A stretch of DNA of 64,000 nucleotides from Nitrososphaerota archaeon (GTDB taxonomy: Archaea; Thermoproteota; EX4484-205; JAAOZP01), in the NCBI GenBank assembly GCA_011605725.1, contig JAAOZP010000017.1:248001-312000 (forward strand), written 5' to 3'. Shown here one piece after another: positions 25,092 through 34,781 of the stretch (positions are counted from its first letter, which is position 1; the number at the start of each line of letters is the position of its first letter). The notes beneath the pieces are model-generated. The model saw only the letters and a program-made list of their open reading frames with translations. It was not told the DNA's origin and made no database searches. A program made the translations under genes and the position numbers.

Positions 25092-27497
25092 ATGAGCGTA
25101 AAAACAGGTCCTAAGATAACGGAGAAAAGATGGTCTCCTGAGATCGAGGAGGAGCTCATAAAGCTCTGGGAGAAGGAGGGTCTGTACAGGTTTGACCCAA
25201 GTAGACCAGGCGAGATATACACTATAGACACTCCTCCGCCCTATATCTCAGCCAAGTGGCACGTGGGGAGCGCGGCTCACTACACTGGAATAGACATGGT
25301 TGCCAGGTATAAGAGGCTCCTAGGCTATAACGTGCACTTTCCGATTGGTTGGGATAGAAACGGTCTGCCCGTGGAAGTAATAGTTGAGAGACAGTACAAT
25401 ATTAGGGTGAAAGATGTTGAAAGAGAGTATTTCATAAATCTATGCAAGCAGGCTCTTGACAGGGTTGAGGCTGAGGTTATAAATCAGGCTAGGAGGCTTG
25501 GACTAAGCTGCGACTTTGAAAACATGTATAGGACTGATTCCCCAGAGTATAGGAGCCTTACTCAGGAGACTTTCATAGAGCTTTGGAGACGGGGCTTAAT
25601 ATATGAGTCTGAAAGACCTACGAATTGGTGTCCAAGATGCGGTACAGCTATTGCGGATGCTGAGGTAGAGTATGTTGAAACAATGTCTAGGCTTTTCTAC
25701 ATTCTTTTCAAGGTTAAGGAGATCGGTGGGGATGTTCAAATAGCGACGACTAGGCCTGAGCTTCTGGCTGGCTGCGATGCTGTAATATTCAATCCGGCGG
25801 ATGAACGGTATTTCTGGCTTGAGGGGAAAACGCTGATAGTTCCGATCTATGGTAAGGAGGTTAGGGTTTTCGCAAACAGCTATGCTAAACCGGATTTCGG
25901 CACGGGGCTGGTGATGATTTGCAGTTACGGCGATACTTCCGACATAAGGCTGTTCCGGGAGCTAGGCTTAAAGCCAACCAGGGTGATAAACGAGAATGCC
26001 ACTTTAACGGAGGAAGCCGGTTTTCTGAAGGGTTTGAGCGTTGAGGAGGCAAGAAGGAGGATCGTGGAGGAGCTTTCCAGAAGAGGTTTACTCGTTAAGG
26101 CCGAAGAGGTTTCGCAAAGAGTCCCCGTGTGTTGGAGGTGTCAGACACGCTTAGAGTTCGTTGAGATGAGCGAGCTTTATCTTAAGCAGGAGGAGTTCAT
26201 AGATAAGGTTAGAGAGGCTTCTAGCAAAATGGTTTTCCACCCTGAGTTCATGAGGCAGATACTGGTTGACTGGATAAACAGCGTGAAAGGAGACTGGCCT
26301 ATTTCCCGAAGAAGGTACTACGCTACTGAGGTCCCTTTATGGTATTGCAGCAAGTGTGGCGAGCCGTATGTCCCTGAGCCTGGGAAATACTATCGTCCTT
26401 GGAAGGATTCTCCTCCTGAGAATGCTAGATGCAGCAAGTGTGGCGGGGCTGACTTTAAAGGTGACGGAAGGGTTCTGGACACCTGGATGGATTCAAGCAT
26501 TTCCCAGCTTTTCGTGACAGGCTACAGGAGGAATGAGGAGCTTTTTAAAAAATCCTGGATATGTTCGCTTAGACCGCAGGGCTATGAGATAATAAGGACT
26601 TGGCTGTACTACTCGATCCTTAGGACTGTTCAGCTTCTTGGCACTCCTCCCTTCAAGGAGGTTAGGATCAGCGGCCTCGGGCTGGATGAGAAGGGTGAGG
26701 CGATGCACAAGTCTAGGGGGAACGTTGTTTTTCCCGACGAGTATATTAAGAAGTACGGGGCTGATGCTTTCAGGTTTTGGGCTGCTTCAGAAGCTAAGCT
26801 TGGCTCGAACTACCGTTTCTCCGAGGAAAGGCTTAAGGGTGCTAGGCTCTTCCTAACCAAGCTGTGGAACATAGGGCGTTTCATATCTTCTTTCGAATAC
26901 TTAGACAGAAAGCCTAGGGAACTGTGTTTCCTGGATAAGCTTGCGTTAAGCGAGCTTAAAAGGGTTTTTGAAGAGGCTAAGAAAGACTATGAATCCCTGG
27001 ATTTCTATGGTCCCTCGAATCTTCTTAGGAACTATGTCTGGAGCTTTTTCGCAGACCATTACCTGGAGGCTGTTAAGCCAAGAGCCTACTTGCAGGGCAC
27101 TAGGGAAGAGGCGGAGTCAGCCTGGTATACTCTCCACAGAGTTCTAAGAGCTTGTCTAGTCGGGCTCTCACCCATCATACCGTTCATAACAGACTACTTG
27201 TTTAGAAACATTTATGGAGAGTCTGTTCTCCACCAGTCTTTCCCAGTGTTTGAGGATGTTGAGCATGTTGAAAACGAGGTTGCAGCACTCTTCATGAATG
27301 TCAACTCAGCTGTCTGGAAGTTTAAGAAAAAGCTTGGCGTTTCCCTAAACGAGGAGATTGGCTACAGGGTTTATGTCCCGGATAGGCTGAAGCCCATGGA
27401 GCATGATTTAGCAAGGATGCATAGGGTTAAAGTGTCTTACGGGTCTCCGAGTGGAGGCTTTGAGGAGGTTGACGGAGTTTTCTTCGAAAAACTCTAG
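25092..27497 (+). CDS. valS: Valyl-tRNA synthetase
   Basis: An 801-residue class I synthetase. The HIGH-equivalent is HVGSA in IDTPPPYISAKWHVGSA; the KMSKS-equivalent reads MHKSRGN. The editing domain has the ValRS-type ATTRPELLAGCDAV and GTGLVMICSYGDTSD. Two zinc-type Cys pairs (CPRC and CWRC; CSKC and CSKC) flank the domains, and the anticodon domain follows WNIGRF. The ValRS rather than Leu/Ile assignment rests on the PPPYISAKWHVG and editing-site patterns. The C-terminal coiled-coil arm of bacterial ValRS is absent. Its stop overlaps that of the convergent gene at 27494 by four bases. Confidence 0.88.
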   Translation: MSVKTGPKITEKRWSPEIEEELIKLWEKEGLYRFDPSRPGEIYTIDTPPPYISAKWHVGSAAHYTGIDMVARYKRLLGYNVHFPIGWDRNGLPVEVIVERQYNIRVKDVEREYFINLCKQALDRVEAEVINQARRLGLSCDFENMYRTDSPEYRSLTQETFIELWRRGLIYESERPTNWCPRCGTAIADAEVEYVETMSRLFYILFKVKEIGGDVQIATTRPELLAGCDAVIFNPADERYFWLEGKTLIVPIYGKEVRVFANSYAKPDFGTGLVMICSYGDTSDIRLFRELGLKPTRVINENATLTEEAGFLKGLSVEEARRRIVEELSRRGLLVKAEEVSQRVPVCWRCQTRLEFVEMSELYLKQEEFIDKVREASSKMVFHPEFMRQILVDWINSVKGDWPISRRRYYATEVPLWYCSKCGEPYVPEPGKYYRPWKDSPPENARCSKCGGADFKGDGRVLDTWMDSSISQLFVTGYRRNEELFKKSWICSLRPQGYEIIRTWLYYSILRTVQLLGTPPFKEVRISGLGLDEKGEAMHKSRGNVVFPDEYIKKYGADAFRFWAASEAKLGSNYRFSEERLKGARLFLTKLWNIGRFISSFEYLDRKPRELCFLDKLALSELKRVFEEAKKDYESLDFYGPSNLLRNYVWSFFADHYLEAVKPRAYLQGTREEAESAWYTLHRVLRACLVGLSPIIPFITDYLFRNIYGESVLHQSFPVFEDVEHVENEVAALFMNVNSAVWKFKKKLGVSLNEEIGYRVYVPDRLKPMEHDLARMHRVKVSYGSPSGGFEEVDGVFFEKL

Positions 27498-28249
27498 GGA
27501 CTAATCATCCTTCTAATCTTATCCAGATAGCTGCAGAACTCCTCCAGGGTGCATGATTTGTTAAGCTGCAGTGAAACATATCCTCCATAGGCATTTGTCT
27601 TCAGCGTTTTAAACACTTTCTCTACAAAGTTTTTCTCACCGTTTTCTAAACAGGCTTCACTTACTGTCACATGGTTCACCAGGGGAACCAGTTTCTCAAG
27701 CATTTTCTCATTAAGCTTACTAAGGCTTTCTAAGTCAAGAGTTAGCCCTATCGTCTCCGACCCAATGTCTTCAATCATGGCTGCCAGCCTATCCATGTTA
27801 GAGTAAGCCTCCTTATCCGTGCTTATGCTTATCTCAACATTGTTCTTCTCAGCCGAGGAAAGAATATTCAGAAGGTTCCTATAGAGAAGTTTAAAATCTT
27901 TTTCACTATATTTTTCTCCACTAACGGGTGTAGCACTCAGCCTCAGCACTCTACAGCCGTTTTCACCGCAGAACTTTATCCAGTTTTTAACATCGTTTAA
28001 ATACTTCTCGTTACTCTTAACATCTCCCCCTAGCAGGTTGAGCTTAAGGTTTAAGACTGCGATACTGCCACCGTTGTTCCTTACCTCGTTGAAAAGCTGT
28101 AGAACCCGCTCCCTGCCTCCAGAATTCGACTCGTCGAGCTCCAGGTTTTTAACACCCTTCTCCAAGCATTTAACCAACGCTTGTTCAAAACCTATGTTCT
28201 CACCAGAGGCCAAGTGGCTTATGCTAGATGTATTAATGCAAATGTTCAA
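27494..28249 (-). CDS. Xylose isomerase-like TIM-barrel protein (sugar-phosphate isomerase/epimerase family)
   Basis: About 251 residues with the AP-endonuclease-2/xylose isomerase barrel pattern: ICINTSSISH at strand 1, KGVKNLELDE at strand 2, GSIAVLNLKLNLLGG at strand 3, CRVLRLSATP at strand 4, NNVEISISTD at strand 5, GLTLDLES at strand 6 and NHVTVSEA at strand 7. The metal ligands are only partly recognisable, so the catalytic role is uncertain. The TTG at 28249 (MNICINTSS) gives the family-like start; TTG at 28270 would add seven residues. It shares its last four bases with the end of valS on the other strand. Confidence 0.7.
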   Translation of the reverse strand: MNICINTSSISHLASGENIGFEQALVKCLEKGVKNLELDESNSGGRERVLQLFNEVRNNGGSIAVLNLKLNLLGGDVKSNEKYLNDVKNWIKFCGENGCRVLRLSATPVSGEKYSEKDFKLLYRNLLNILSSAEKNNVEISISTDKEAYSNMDRLAAMIEDIGSETIGLTLDLESLSKLNEKMLEKLVPLVNHVTVSEACLENGEKNFVEKVFKTLKTNAYGGYVSLQLNKSCTLEEFCSYLDKIRRMISP

Positions 28250-28485
28250 TTGATTTCCCACGCCTAACAAGTTTCAACACGAATGTTTAACATTCCTCTC
28301 CCCATGTCTGTGAACTGCAGGTTTTACTGTGACGCTTCTCTAGAGGTTTGCTTACGCTACGCTTTTTCGAAGACGGGTTATCCGTATATGCTCCGCTTAC
28401 CATGTTCTGAGCGAGAGATTTATTAGCCACTCTTATTTTAAGCTTTTCCTCCCGCGAGAGGATTCTGCGGAAGATGAAACACGCG

Positions 28486-29919
28486 TCAAAGTATATAGGT
28501 TATCGTGCCCTCCTTAGAGTCTTCAACCAGTATTCCGATCTTTTTAAGGTCGTTCCGAATCCTGTCGGCAAGACTGTAATCCCCAGAAGCCCGAGCCTCT
28601 TCCCTAAGCCTAACCAGTATTTCCGTAAGCCTCCTCTCCCTCTCCGTGGCTTTTTCAACACCCTCCTGGAAGAACCCGAGCATCCTCCAAAGCCTGGAAA
28701 ACCGGTGTAGAAGGCTTTTCGAAACATTATTCCTGCTCGAATCCTCGAGAATCCTGTTGGCAGCATCCATAAGCGTCGCGATAGCGCGAGGCGTGTTGAA
28801 ATCGTTGCATAAATGGTTTAAAACCTGGTTTTCAAGCTCATCAGCCTCCCTGCTCTCACCCTCCTCCCCCTCTCCAAGCCTAACTAGGATTCTCCTAACC
28901 CTGTCAAGCCCCTTTTTAGCAGCCTCTAGGGACCGCTCACTGTAATCCAACGGGCTCCGGTAATGCGTTGAAAGAACGTAGAACCTGAGAGTGTCGGGGT
29001 CAAACCTGTTTAAAACCTCTCTGACCGTCACATAGTTTTTAAGGCTCTTCGACATTTTCTCTCCTCCAACATTTAAAAGCCCATGGTGCATCCATATCTG
29101 TACGAACCTCTTCCCAGTTAATGCTTCGGATTGCGCTCTCTCATTCTCATGATGAGGGAAAACAAGCTCCGTGCCGCCTGCATGTATGTCAAGGGTTTCA
29201 CCCAGGTACTTCATGGCCATCACGCTGCACTCGATATGCCACCCTGGCCTACCTCTCCCCCACGGGCTCTCCCAAGAAGCCTCCCCTGGCTTAGCTGCTT
29301 TCCAAAGTGCAAAGTCAAGCGGATCCCTCTTGTTCTCGCCTGGCTCAACCCTAGCGCCTGCAAGGATATTATCCAGTGATTGGCTTGAAAGCTCCCCGTA
29401 GCCTTGATACTTCCGCACGGAGAAGTAGACGTTGCCGTGAGACTCGTAAGCATAGCCTTTCTCCATCAGCTTCCCCACGAATCCTATTATGTCGGGAATA
29501 TGGTCAGTCACCCTGGGGTTGAAAGTGGGAAGTCTTATTCCGAGTCTCAGAGTATCGATGAAATACTCAACCGTGTATTGGAGTGCAACCTCGCTAGCAG
29601 GCCTACCCTCCTCGACAGACCTACTTATTATCTTGTCGTCGACATCAGTAATGTTTCTCACGAAGATAACCCGGTAACCCAAATACTCTAGAAATCTTCT
29701 AAACGAGTCGTAGATTATTTCCGACCGGGCGTGGCCAAGATGAGCTACATCGTAGACAGTGGGGCCGCACACGTACATTCTGACCTCTCCAGGATGTATT
29801 GGAACCAGTTTCTCAACCTTCTTCGTTAAAGTGTTGTAGATGAAAACATCCATGAGGCTTTTCCCAGCCTTGTCCACACTCATTCTCCTGACGGTTTCCA
29901 TTTTATTCTTTTTAAGCAT
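28486..29919 (-). CDS. cysS: Cysteinyl-tRNA synthetase
   Basis: A 477-residue class I synthetase: VCGPTVYDVAHLGHAR with the zinc Cys and the HIGH signature, the other zinc ligands in GWHIECS and FPHHENERAQSEA, and KMSKSLKN. The length and the C-terminal helical bundle are standard. The N-terminus has about 20 residues before the conserved FIYNTLTKKVE; ATG at 29919 or a later one could be used. CysRS is patchy in archaea, some of which use SepRS/SepCysS; here direct charging is implied. It is transcribed alone. Confidence 0.96.
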   Translation of the reverse strand: MLKKNKMETVRRMSVDKAGKSLMDVFIYNTLTKKVEKLVPIHPGEVRMYVCGPTVYDVAHLGHARSEIIYDSFRRFLEYLGYRVIFVRNITDVDDKIISRSVEEGRPASEVALQYTVEYFIDTLRLGIRLPTFNPRVTDHIPDIIGFVGKLMEKGYAYESHGNVYFSVRKYQGYGELSSQSLDNILAGARVEPGENKRDPLDFALWKAAKPGEASWESPWGRGRPGWHIECSVMAMKYLGETLDIHAGGTELVFPHHENERAQSEALTGKRFVQIWMHHGLLNVGGEKMSKSLKNYVTVREVLNRFDPDTLRFYVLSTHYRSPLDYSERSLEAAKKGLDRVRRILVRLGEGEEGESREADELENQVLNHLCNDFNTPRAIATLMDAANRILEDSSRNNVSKSLLHRFSRLWRMLGFFQEGVEKATERERRLTEILVRLREEARASGDYSLADRIRNDLKKIGILVEDSKEGTITYIL

Positions 29920-30110
29920 TCCGTGGAAATATAGCTGCGTATTATAATGAAAAATAGGCTTATTTTTAGCTTGAATATCAAGCGTATGCTTAAAGATGCT
30001 TTAGTTGAAAAATGCTCCATCGTGAGCCAGTGTGCCCCCGCGTCAGAAATCCATAAACTAAGGAAGCGTTGAAAAATAGAGCGCGCGCTTCTCCCAACAG
30101 TTCCCATTCA

Positions 30111-31400
30111 TCATTCTCTCAAATACTCTGTTATCCTTCTTCTCTCCCTAATATTCCTGAGAAGCCTGCTTTCCTTAATTATGAGCCCCCAAGGCGTCCT
30201 AAGCCTCTTCATAGCATGGGTTAAAGCGTTTTCAAGGTTTCCGAAAACAGTGGGCTTTCCAGCCAGGGCTTTTCTGACATTCTCCCTAACCAGCCAGACT
30301 CCTGCTGGCAGAAGGTATCCTGGTCCTGCTTCCCTAAGCACCAGCACGGCTGCCTGCCGCCTAACCCTTTTTAGATGCTCGACGACTGCAAGCCTAGCAG
30401 CATAGTAGCAGCCGCCTATCCTAGCGTAGGTTGTTCTCCCTTCAACATCCTCATAGTCTGAGCCTATAGCGACATTCTCCCCACCCCCTATGTTCCAGAC
30501 AGAGCCCGGGTGAAACATTTCGATGAACTCGTAGCACCATTTTCCAGGCATTACGACAACTATGAACCTGTTGTCAATATGCTGGGACTCGTAAACCATG
30601 TACTCCCCGACCTCGGGATATTCTCTGAGGCTCTCAATCATTCTCTCCGCCAGAATGCTGTCCACCGCAGTTATGCTCCACCTTGTTGGGACAAGCCGTC
30701 TGCGCCTACCTATTCCGAAGACAGCTGCGCTCAAAGCCTTTTGAATGGATGAAACAGGAACTCCTGCAGAGTATGCGTTGTAGACTGCTTCTGAAGCCTT
30801 AAGATCCTCATCGTAATATGCTTTCTCAATCACCCGGTTAACCTTGATGCTGCCCGCCTCAAGCCTCTCCACAAGCCCGTAGGGACCGAATGGTTGAGCA
30901 TCCTCGTCGAGGATGAGACGCGCCTTAACCGGCTTGGAGAACTCTAGGGACGCCTCTATAGGTTGGCTTGCCATCGCCATCTCTTGCGTTAGCCCGAAAA
31001 GCCTCCCTGCTTCCCAAGGATTGTTAACGTTAACTCTGAAGATTCCCCTTACGAGGCTAGACCTATACTCTATAAGCTTATCCAGATCTATACTCCACCA
31101 GTATTCAGGCTGGTCAAGAACACTAGTGTCTCCGAAGAAAGGAGGAACAAGAGGCCCAACGCCGACCTTCGGATAGCCTATTCTTCCCACGAAGACCCCG
31201 GGAGGGGAAGACCCATCCATCGCCGTCCTGCTTTCAAGCCTTAGACTAACCACTGGTTGAAGCTTGCTGTAGCGGAGCATTATGGGGCACTGCTTTCTCC
31301 CACAGAGGGCTCTCGAGCCTAGACAGTATATGCATTGGCTTCCGCTGGGCGCATGAACCTCTACTCCACCGGAGGAAGCCCAGGGGAGTAAGGGTTGCAT
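30111..31400 (-). CDS. nreA: Archaeal DNA repair protein Nre
   Basis: A 429-residue protein of the archaea-specific Nre family. It starts with a zinc-finger-like CIYCLGSRALCGRKQCP (residues 23-39), then GVFVGRIGYPKVGVGPLVPP, the central QPIEASLEFSKP, SAAVFGIGRRRRLVPTRWSITAVDS, and the family's EGRTTYARIGGCYYAARLAV. Nre proteins take part in repair of DNA alkylation or crosslinks and often end in a PCNA-binding peptide; the tail here (RRITEYLRE) is at best a weak version. Its start lies 3 bases after the hsp20 stop on the same strand, giving an operon PAC2-hsp20-nreA. Confidence 0.9.
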   Translation of the reverse strand: MQPLLPWASSGGVEVHAPSGSQCIYCLGSRALCGRKQCPIMLRYSKLQPVVSLRLESRTAMDGSSPPGVFVGRIGYPKVGVGPLVPPFFGDTSVLDQPEYWWSIDLDKLIEYRSSLVRGIFRVNVNNPWEAGRLFGLTQEMAMASQPIEASLEFSKPVKARLILDEDAQPFGPYGLVERLEAGSIKVNRVIEKAYYDEDLKASEAVYNAYSAGVPVSSIQKALSAAVFGIGRRRRLVPTRWSITAVDSILAERMIESLREYPEVGEYMVYESQHIDNRFIVVVMPGKWCYEFIEMFHPGSVWNIGGGENVAIGSDYEDVEGRTTYARIGGCYYAARLAVVEHLKRVRRQAAVLVLREAGPGYLLPAGVWLVRENVRKALAGKPTVFGNLENALTHAMKRLRTPWGLIIKESRLLRNIRERRRITEYLRE

Positions 31401-31403
31401 GTC

Positions 31404-31796
31404 TTATTCAACCGGTATTCTTCTACCGCGCTTCTTCTTCGTCAATATCACTTCCAGAATACCGTTGTAGTATCTTGCTTTAGCAGGCTCCTCCTCAACC
31501 TTCGTCGGAAGAGGTATTCTAACGCTGTAGTACAATGGGGTTTCCTTGAAAAGCCTCCTCACCGAGGGAGTCTCCTTCCTGCACAATCCTTCGACGACAA
31601 GAGAATCCTCGTAAAGCGTCAGCTTAATATCGTCCTTCTCAACCCCAGGCAGGTCTACACTGATCCTTATCTCGTTCTCGCTTTCAACAATGTTATACAG
31701 CGGTTCCACGCATCCCATGCGTCTAGCCCTCCGCCTCCCAAGGTCCTCCTCGAACACCACCCGCATCTCGTCGAAGAACCTTTCAAAATCCTCCAT
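31404..31796 (-). CDS. hsp20: Small heat-shock protein (Hsp20/alpha-crystallin)
   Basis: A 130-residue protein: a charged N-terminal helix, then the alpha-crystallin domain (about residues 38-125) with EIRISVDLPGVEKDDIKLTL, the strand SLVVEGL, and the final ARYYNGILEVILTKK, equivalent to the family A-x-(Y/F)-x-N-G-(V/I)-L. The C-terminal I-x-I/V oligomer motif is seen as RRIPVE. It is an ATP-independent holdase. It lies 13 bases after the PAC2-family gene and 3 before nreA, in one transcript. Confidence 0.94.
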   Translation of the reverse strand: MEDFERFFDEMRVVFEEDLGRRRARRMGCVEPLYNIVESENEIRISVDLPGVEKDDIKLTLYEDSLVVEGLCRKETPSVRRLFKETPLYYSVRIPLPTKVEEEPAKARYYNGILEVILTKKKRGRRIPVE

Positions 31797-31809
31797 TCTC
31801 TCTCACCTC

Positions 31810-32559
31810 CTAGACAAGGCTCTGCTCCGTCATGGGTGGCAGGCTTCTCATCCTCCTTATCTCATCGTCAGTCCTCCTCATGAGCTCCCTATACTGCATC
31901 CTGATCTCCTCGGCGGAAGCTATTAATGAATCCACCTCCACCTTCTCTAAGCCTATTTGCGGCAGCAGTGTTAAAACCTTTGCTGCCGAGCCAGGGTCAG
32001 GATAGTTCAAGTACGACTGGACGAAAAGCCCGAGCCCATTCATACCGAGTCTTTCAAGCCTCTTAAGGATAAGTGCTTTCGGCCCGAAGAGCAACCCGTC
32101 TCGCAAGATCTCTACATCCTTCATTTTCGAGGCAATCTTTAAGGCTTCCTCGCTTGTCGGCACGGCGTAAACCTTAGGATCCGTTATGTCTATCCTGTAT
32201 GGGTGCGGTATTCCACCTAGGCTTAGAAACAGCCTCGGGTTCTTGCTTTTAACCCAGTCCACTATTTGCCCCACTATGTCGTAAACCCCTTCCTGAGGTA
32301 TTGGAAGCTCAGACCTTAGAATGTAGACATTATCCTTATAGTATATTTCGAACACATCCATAATCTTCCCGTTTCTCATCACCAGCATCGGTGGGAAATC
32401 ATCAGTCTCAAGATACCCTGTTTTCTCAAAACCAAGTTTCGAAAGATAGTGGCTGAGCGATATTGTTCCGACAAGACCCGTATCTGGAATACCTTCAAGT
32501 ATCAACGGCCTGTCGAAAACCGTTTTAACCTCTTCGATAATCATGCTCCTACCAGCCAT
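31810..32559 (-). CDS. PAC2-family protein (proteasome assembly chaperone-like)
   Basis: A 249-residue protein of the archaeal PAC2 family: PLILEGIPDTGLVGTISLSHYL near the start, VYILRSELPIP, FLSLGGIPHPY, and LFVQSYLNYPDPGSAAKVLTLL. The eukaryotic relatives help assemble the 20S proteasome; the archaeal proteins are predicted to do the same, though this is not settled. The C-terminal tail is charged (YRELMRRTDDEIRRMRS). It is the first gene of the run PAC2-hsp20-nre, a protein-quality setting. An alternative start is the ATG of MIIEEVK, five codons in. Confidence 0.87.
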   Translation of the reverse strand: MAGRSMIIEEVKTVFDRPLILEGIPDTGLVGTISLSHYLSKLGFEKTGYLETDDFPPMLVMRNGKIMDVFEIYYKDNVYILRSELPIPQEGVYDIVGQIVDWVKSKNPRLFLSLGGIPHPYRIDITDPKVYAVPTSEEALKIASKMKDVEILRDGLLFGPKALILKRLERLGMNGLGLFVQSYLNYPDPGSAAKVLTLLPQIGLEKVEVDSLIASAEEIRMQYRELMRRTDDEIRRMRSLPPMTEQSLV

Positions 32560-32597
32560 CTTGCAATACTTATTTCCCCAGGGAGTGTTAAAAAGCT

Positions 32598-33989
32598 TTA
32601 ACCCCGGTTTTCAGGCTCCACATGAATAATTACTTCAACTTTTCCTCCAAGAACGTGTTCAACACGGTGCTCCAGCCTGGAAGCCGCTTCATGAGCCTCC
32701 GCCATGCTCCTACCACCCTCCATGCTGACTGTGAGCTCAATCCTGTTTAAACCGGAGGCTTCTCTAAAAACCCTTATCCTCCTAATTCCTTTAACAGTGT
32801 GAAACTGCTTAACCTCCTCTTCAACAGCCTGTTTAACCTTAAGGTATAGAGAGGAGTTTGAGCCGATTGTCCTGATCGGTGTGACTGCTGAGCCAGCTGT
32901 TTCAACATGAACCATTACGCTGCCAACGTTCTCAACATCTTTCAAAACGTTCCTCTCGACTTCGTCAGCAATCCTGTGGGCTTCAGAAAGACTCATCTCT
33001 CCAGGGACCTCTATGTGCAGTGACACGAACAGTTTACCGTCTGACTGTGAAACAAGAATATCGTGAACGTTCAGAACACCCTTGACTCTCATAACCGAGT
33101 CCTTAACGACTCCACGAAGGCCTTCGGAACCCTTTGGAAGACCATGTACTCTAACAATCACATCCCCCTCAACAATCCTGGAGATTTTATCCTCAACATT
33201 CTTAACGCTCTTCTGAATGCTTGAAACACTGCTCTCCACGGGGACGACCGCGCCGACGTCGACATACGTCTTCCTGTCAAGCCTCCTTACGTTCAAGTAT
33301 GAAACTCCGTCAGCACCATACTCTTCCTCAACAATCCTTCTTATTCTCCTCACCATGGCTGGCGAGACAGTGTCCGTTAGCTCAAGCCCAGTTTCATAGA
33401 GCAGTCTACCGCTGAGATAAACCATCATGGCTGCGAGCAGGATGCCTGCAACAGCGTCTGCATAACTCATGTTGAAGTATCCTGCAAGAACGAAACCGAG
33501 GATAGCCACGATAGTGTCGAAGAAATCAGCCAGCGAGTGAAACAGGCCTGCCTTAACGCTGGACTCGCCTCCGCCTGGAGCCTTTGAAAGCAGGATGATC
33601 CTGGCGAAATCCACGGTTAACGTGTAGGCGAGCGCCAGTACTCCTACTAACCCGGGGTAGACTGGAGACGGGTTGAAGAGTCTTTCGAAGCTTCTCATGA
33701 GAAGCTGGATGACAAGGTAGATGAGCGCGATGCCGCTTGTGAAAGCTCCTAGCGTCTTTATCCTGCTATGGCCGTAAGTATGGCTCTCATCCGCAGGCTT
33801 AAGGCTGACCCTGTAGGTTATGAAAAGCATCCCGGTTATTAGGAAATCATACGCTGCGTGAATCCCGTCTCCGAGAACCGCTAGGCTGTTAGTGAGAATT
33901 CCTGCAGAAACCTCGAGAAGCATTACTGAGCCTATTAGGCATGTGGATGCTAGCTGTGTGTTCAGTATTTTCTCTTCAGATTCTTTCAA
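32598..33989 (-). CDS. CDF-family cation efflux transporter with long, repeated cytosolic tail
   Basis: A 463-residue protein, much longer than the usual 300. Residues about 12-205 are the six-helix transporter; TM2 has GDGIHAAYDF and TM5 has HSLADFFD (metal-site Asp/His), and YGHSR lies in the first cytosolic loop. The remaining 250 residues comprise three successive ferredoxin-like ZT-dimer domains (about 212-285, 290-365, 375-460), each ending in a strand such as VIVRVHG, VMVHVET or VIIHVEP. It exports Zn2+, Fe2+ or Mn2+ against protons. It is transcribed from just before the divergent rhomboid gene. Confidence 0.92.
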   Translation of the reverse strand: MKESEEKILNTQLASTCLIGSVMLLEVSAGILTNSLAVLGDGIHAAYDFLITGMLFITYRVSLKPADESHTYGHSRIKTLGAFTSGIALIYLVIQLLMRSFERLFNPSPVYPGLVGVLALAYTLTVDFARIILLSKAPGGGESSVKAGLFHSLADFFDTIVAILGFVLAGYFNMSYADAVAGILLAAMMVYLSGRLLYETGLELTDTVSPAMVRRIRRIVEEEYGADGVSYLNVRRLDRKTYVDVGAVVPVESSVSSIQKSVKNVEDKISRIVEGDVIVRVHGLPKGSEGLRGVVKDSVMRVKGVLNVHDILVSQSDGKLFVSLHIEVPGEMSLSEAHRIADEVERNVLKDVENVGSVMVHVETAGSAVTPIRTIGSNSSLYLKVKQAVEEEVKQFHTVKGIRRIRVFREASGLNRIELTVSMEGGRSMAEAHEAASRLEHRVEHVLGGKVEVIIHVEPENRG

Positions 33990-34079
33990 ACTCCCTGTTG
34001 AAACGGGGCTTTGAAAAGCTGCTTTTAAGCTTATGCTTCTTTTAAAAACTTAAAACCCGTATCCCAGTCTGTCTCCGCC

Positions 34080-34781
34080 ATGTTTCCAACCGGGGATGAG
34101 ACTAGGCGTTACACTCATCCAATCATAGTATACATGCTGATAGGCTTTAACACCGGTGTCTTCATCCTCGAGTTTTCAGACCCATGGGCTTACGAGCTCA
34201 TGATACTGCAATACGGCTTTATACCTAGGCTTCTGACGCTCGACCCTTTAGAGGGAGTGTTAAGGATGTTTACATCCATGTTTCTCCACGCAGATGTTCT
34301 ACACATCTTCGGCAACATGCTTTTCCTCTACGTTTTTGGAGACAATGTGGAGGACAGGATGGGGCACGTCAAGTTTCTGTTTTTCTATCTTTTCTCCGGC
34401 TTTGCCGCGAGCCTAGCTCACTTCATGATCGACCCTTTTTCAATGGTTCCCGCCATAGGGGCTTCCGGCGCCATCTCCGGCGTCATGGGTGCATACATGG
34501 TTATGTTTCCCTTCGCCAGGGTACGGGTTTTCTACCGTTTCTTCATGGTGAGGCTTCCCGCTGTTGTCTACTTGGGATTCTGGTTCCTGATGCAGCTTTT
34601 CGAAAGCATGCTTCCGGAATACGTTGGAATCGCTTATTGGGCTCATATCGGCGGGTTTATCACTGGAGTAATCGTGGCGCTGCTCTTCTTCAGAAAGGAG
34701 CGTAAACGTCCAGTTGCCCAATACTCCTATTACTACAGTTACTCTACACTACACTGTCAATACCCGGCGGGATATTGGTGA
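34080..34781 (+). CDS. Rhomboid-family intramembrane serine protease
   Basis: A 233-residue protein with six membrane helices. The catalytic dyad is in place: Ser129 in IGASGAISG and His189 in YWAHIGG; the oxyanion-region HIFGNMLFLYVFG (about 75-87) is also conserved. It cleaves single-pass membrane proteins within the bilayer. The C-terminal tail is odd: after KERKRP it is rich in tyrosine (QYSYYYSYSTLHCQYP). The promoter is probably the A/T-rich stretch around 34040. It is divergent from the CDF transporter gene. Confidence 0.94.
   Translation: MFPTGDETRRYTHPIIVYMLIGFNTGVFILEFSDPWAYELMILQYGFIPRLLTLDPLEGVLRMFTSMFLHADVLHIFGNMLFLYVFGDNVEDRMGHVKFLFFYLFSGFAASLAHFMIDPFSMVPAIGASGAISGVMGAYMVMFPFARVRVFYRFFMVRLPAVVYLGFWFLMQLFESMLPEYVGIAYWAHIGGFITGVIVALLFFRKERKRPVAQYSYYYSYSTLHCQYPAGYW

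Noticed and set aside
25092..27497. Leucyl- or isoleucyl-tRNA synthetase
   Set aside because: The HVGSA context, the ATTRPELLAG editing site and GTGLVMIC pattern fit ValRS better; a LeuRS-type insertion is missing.
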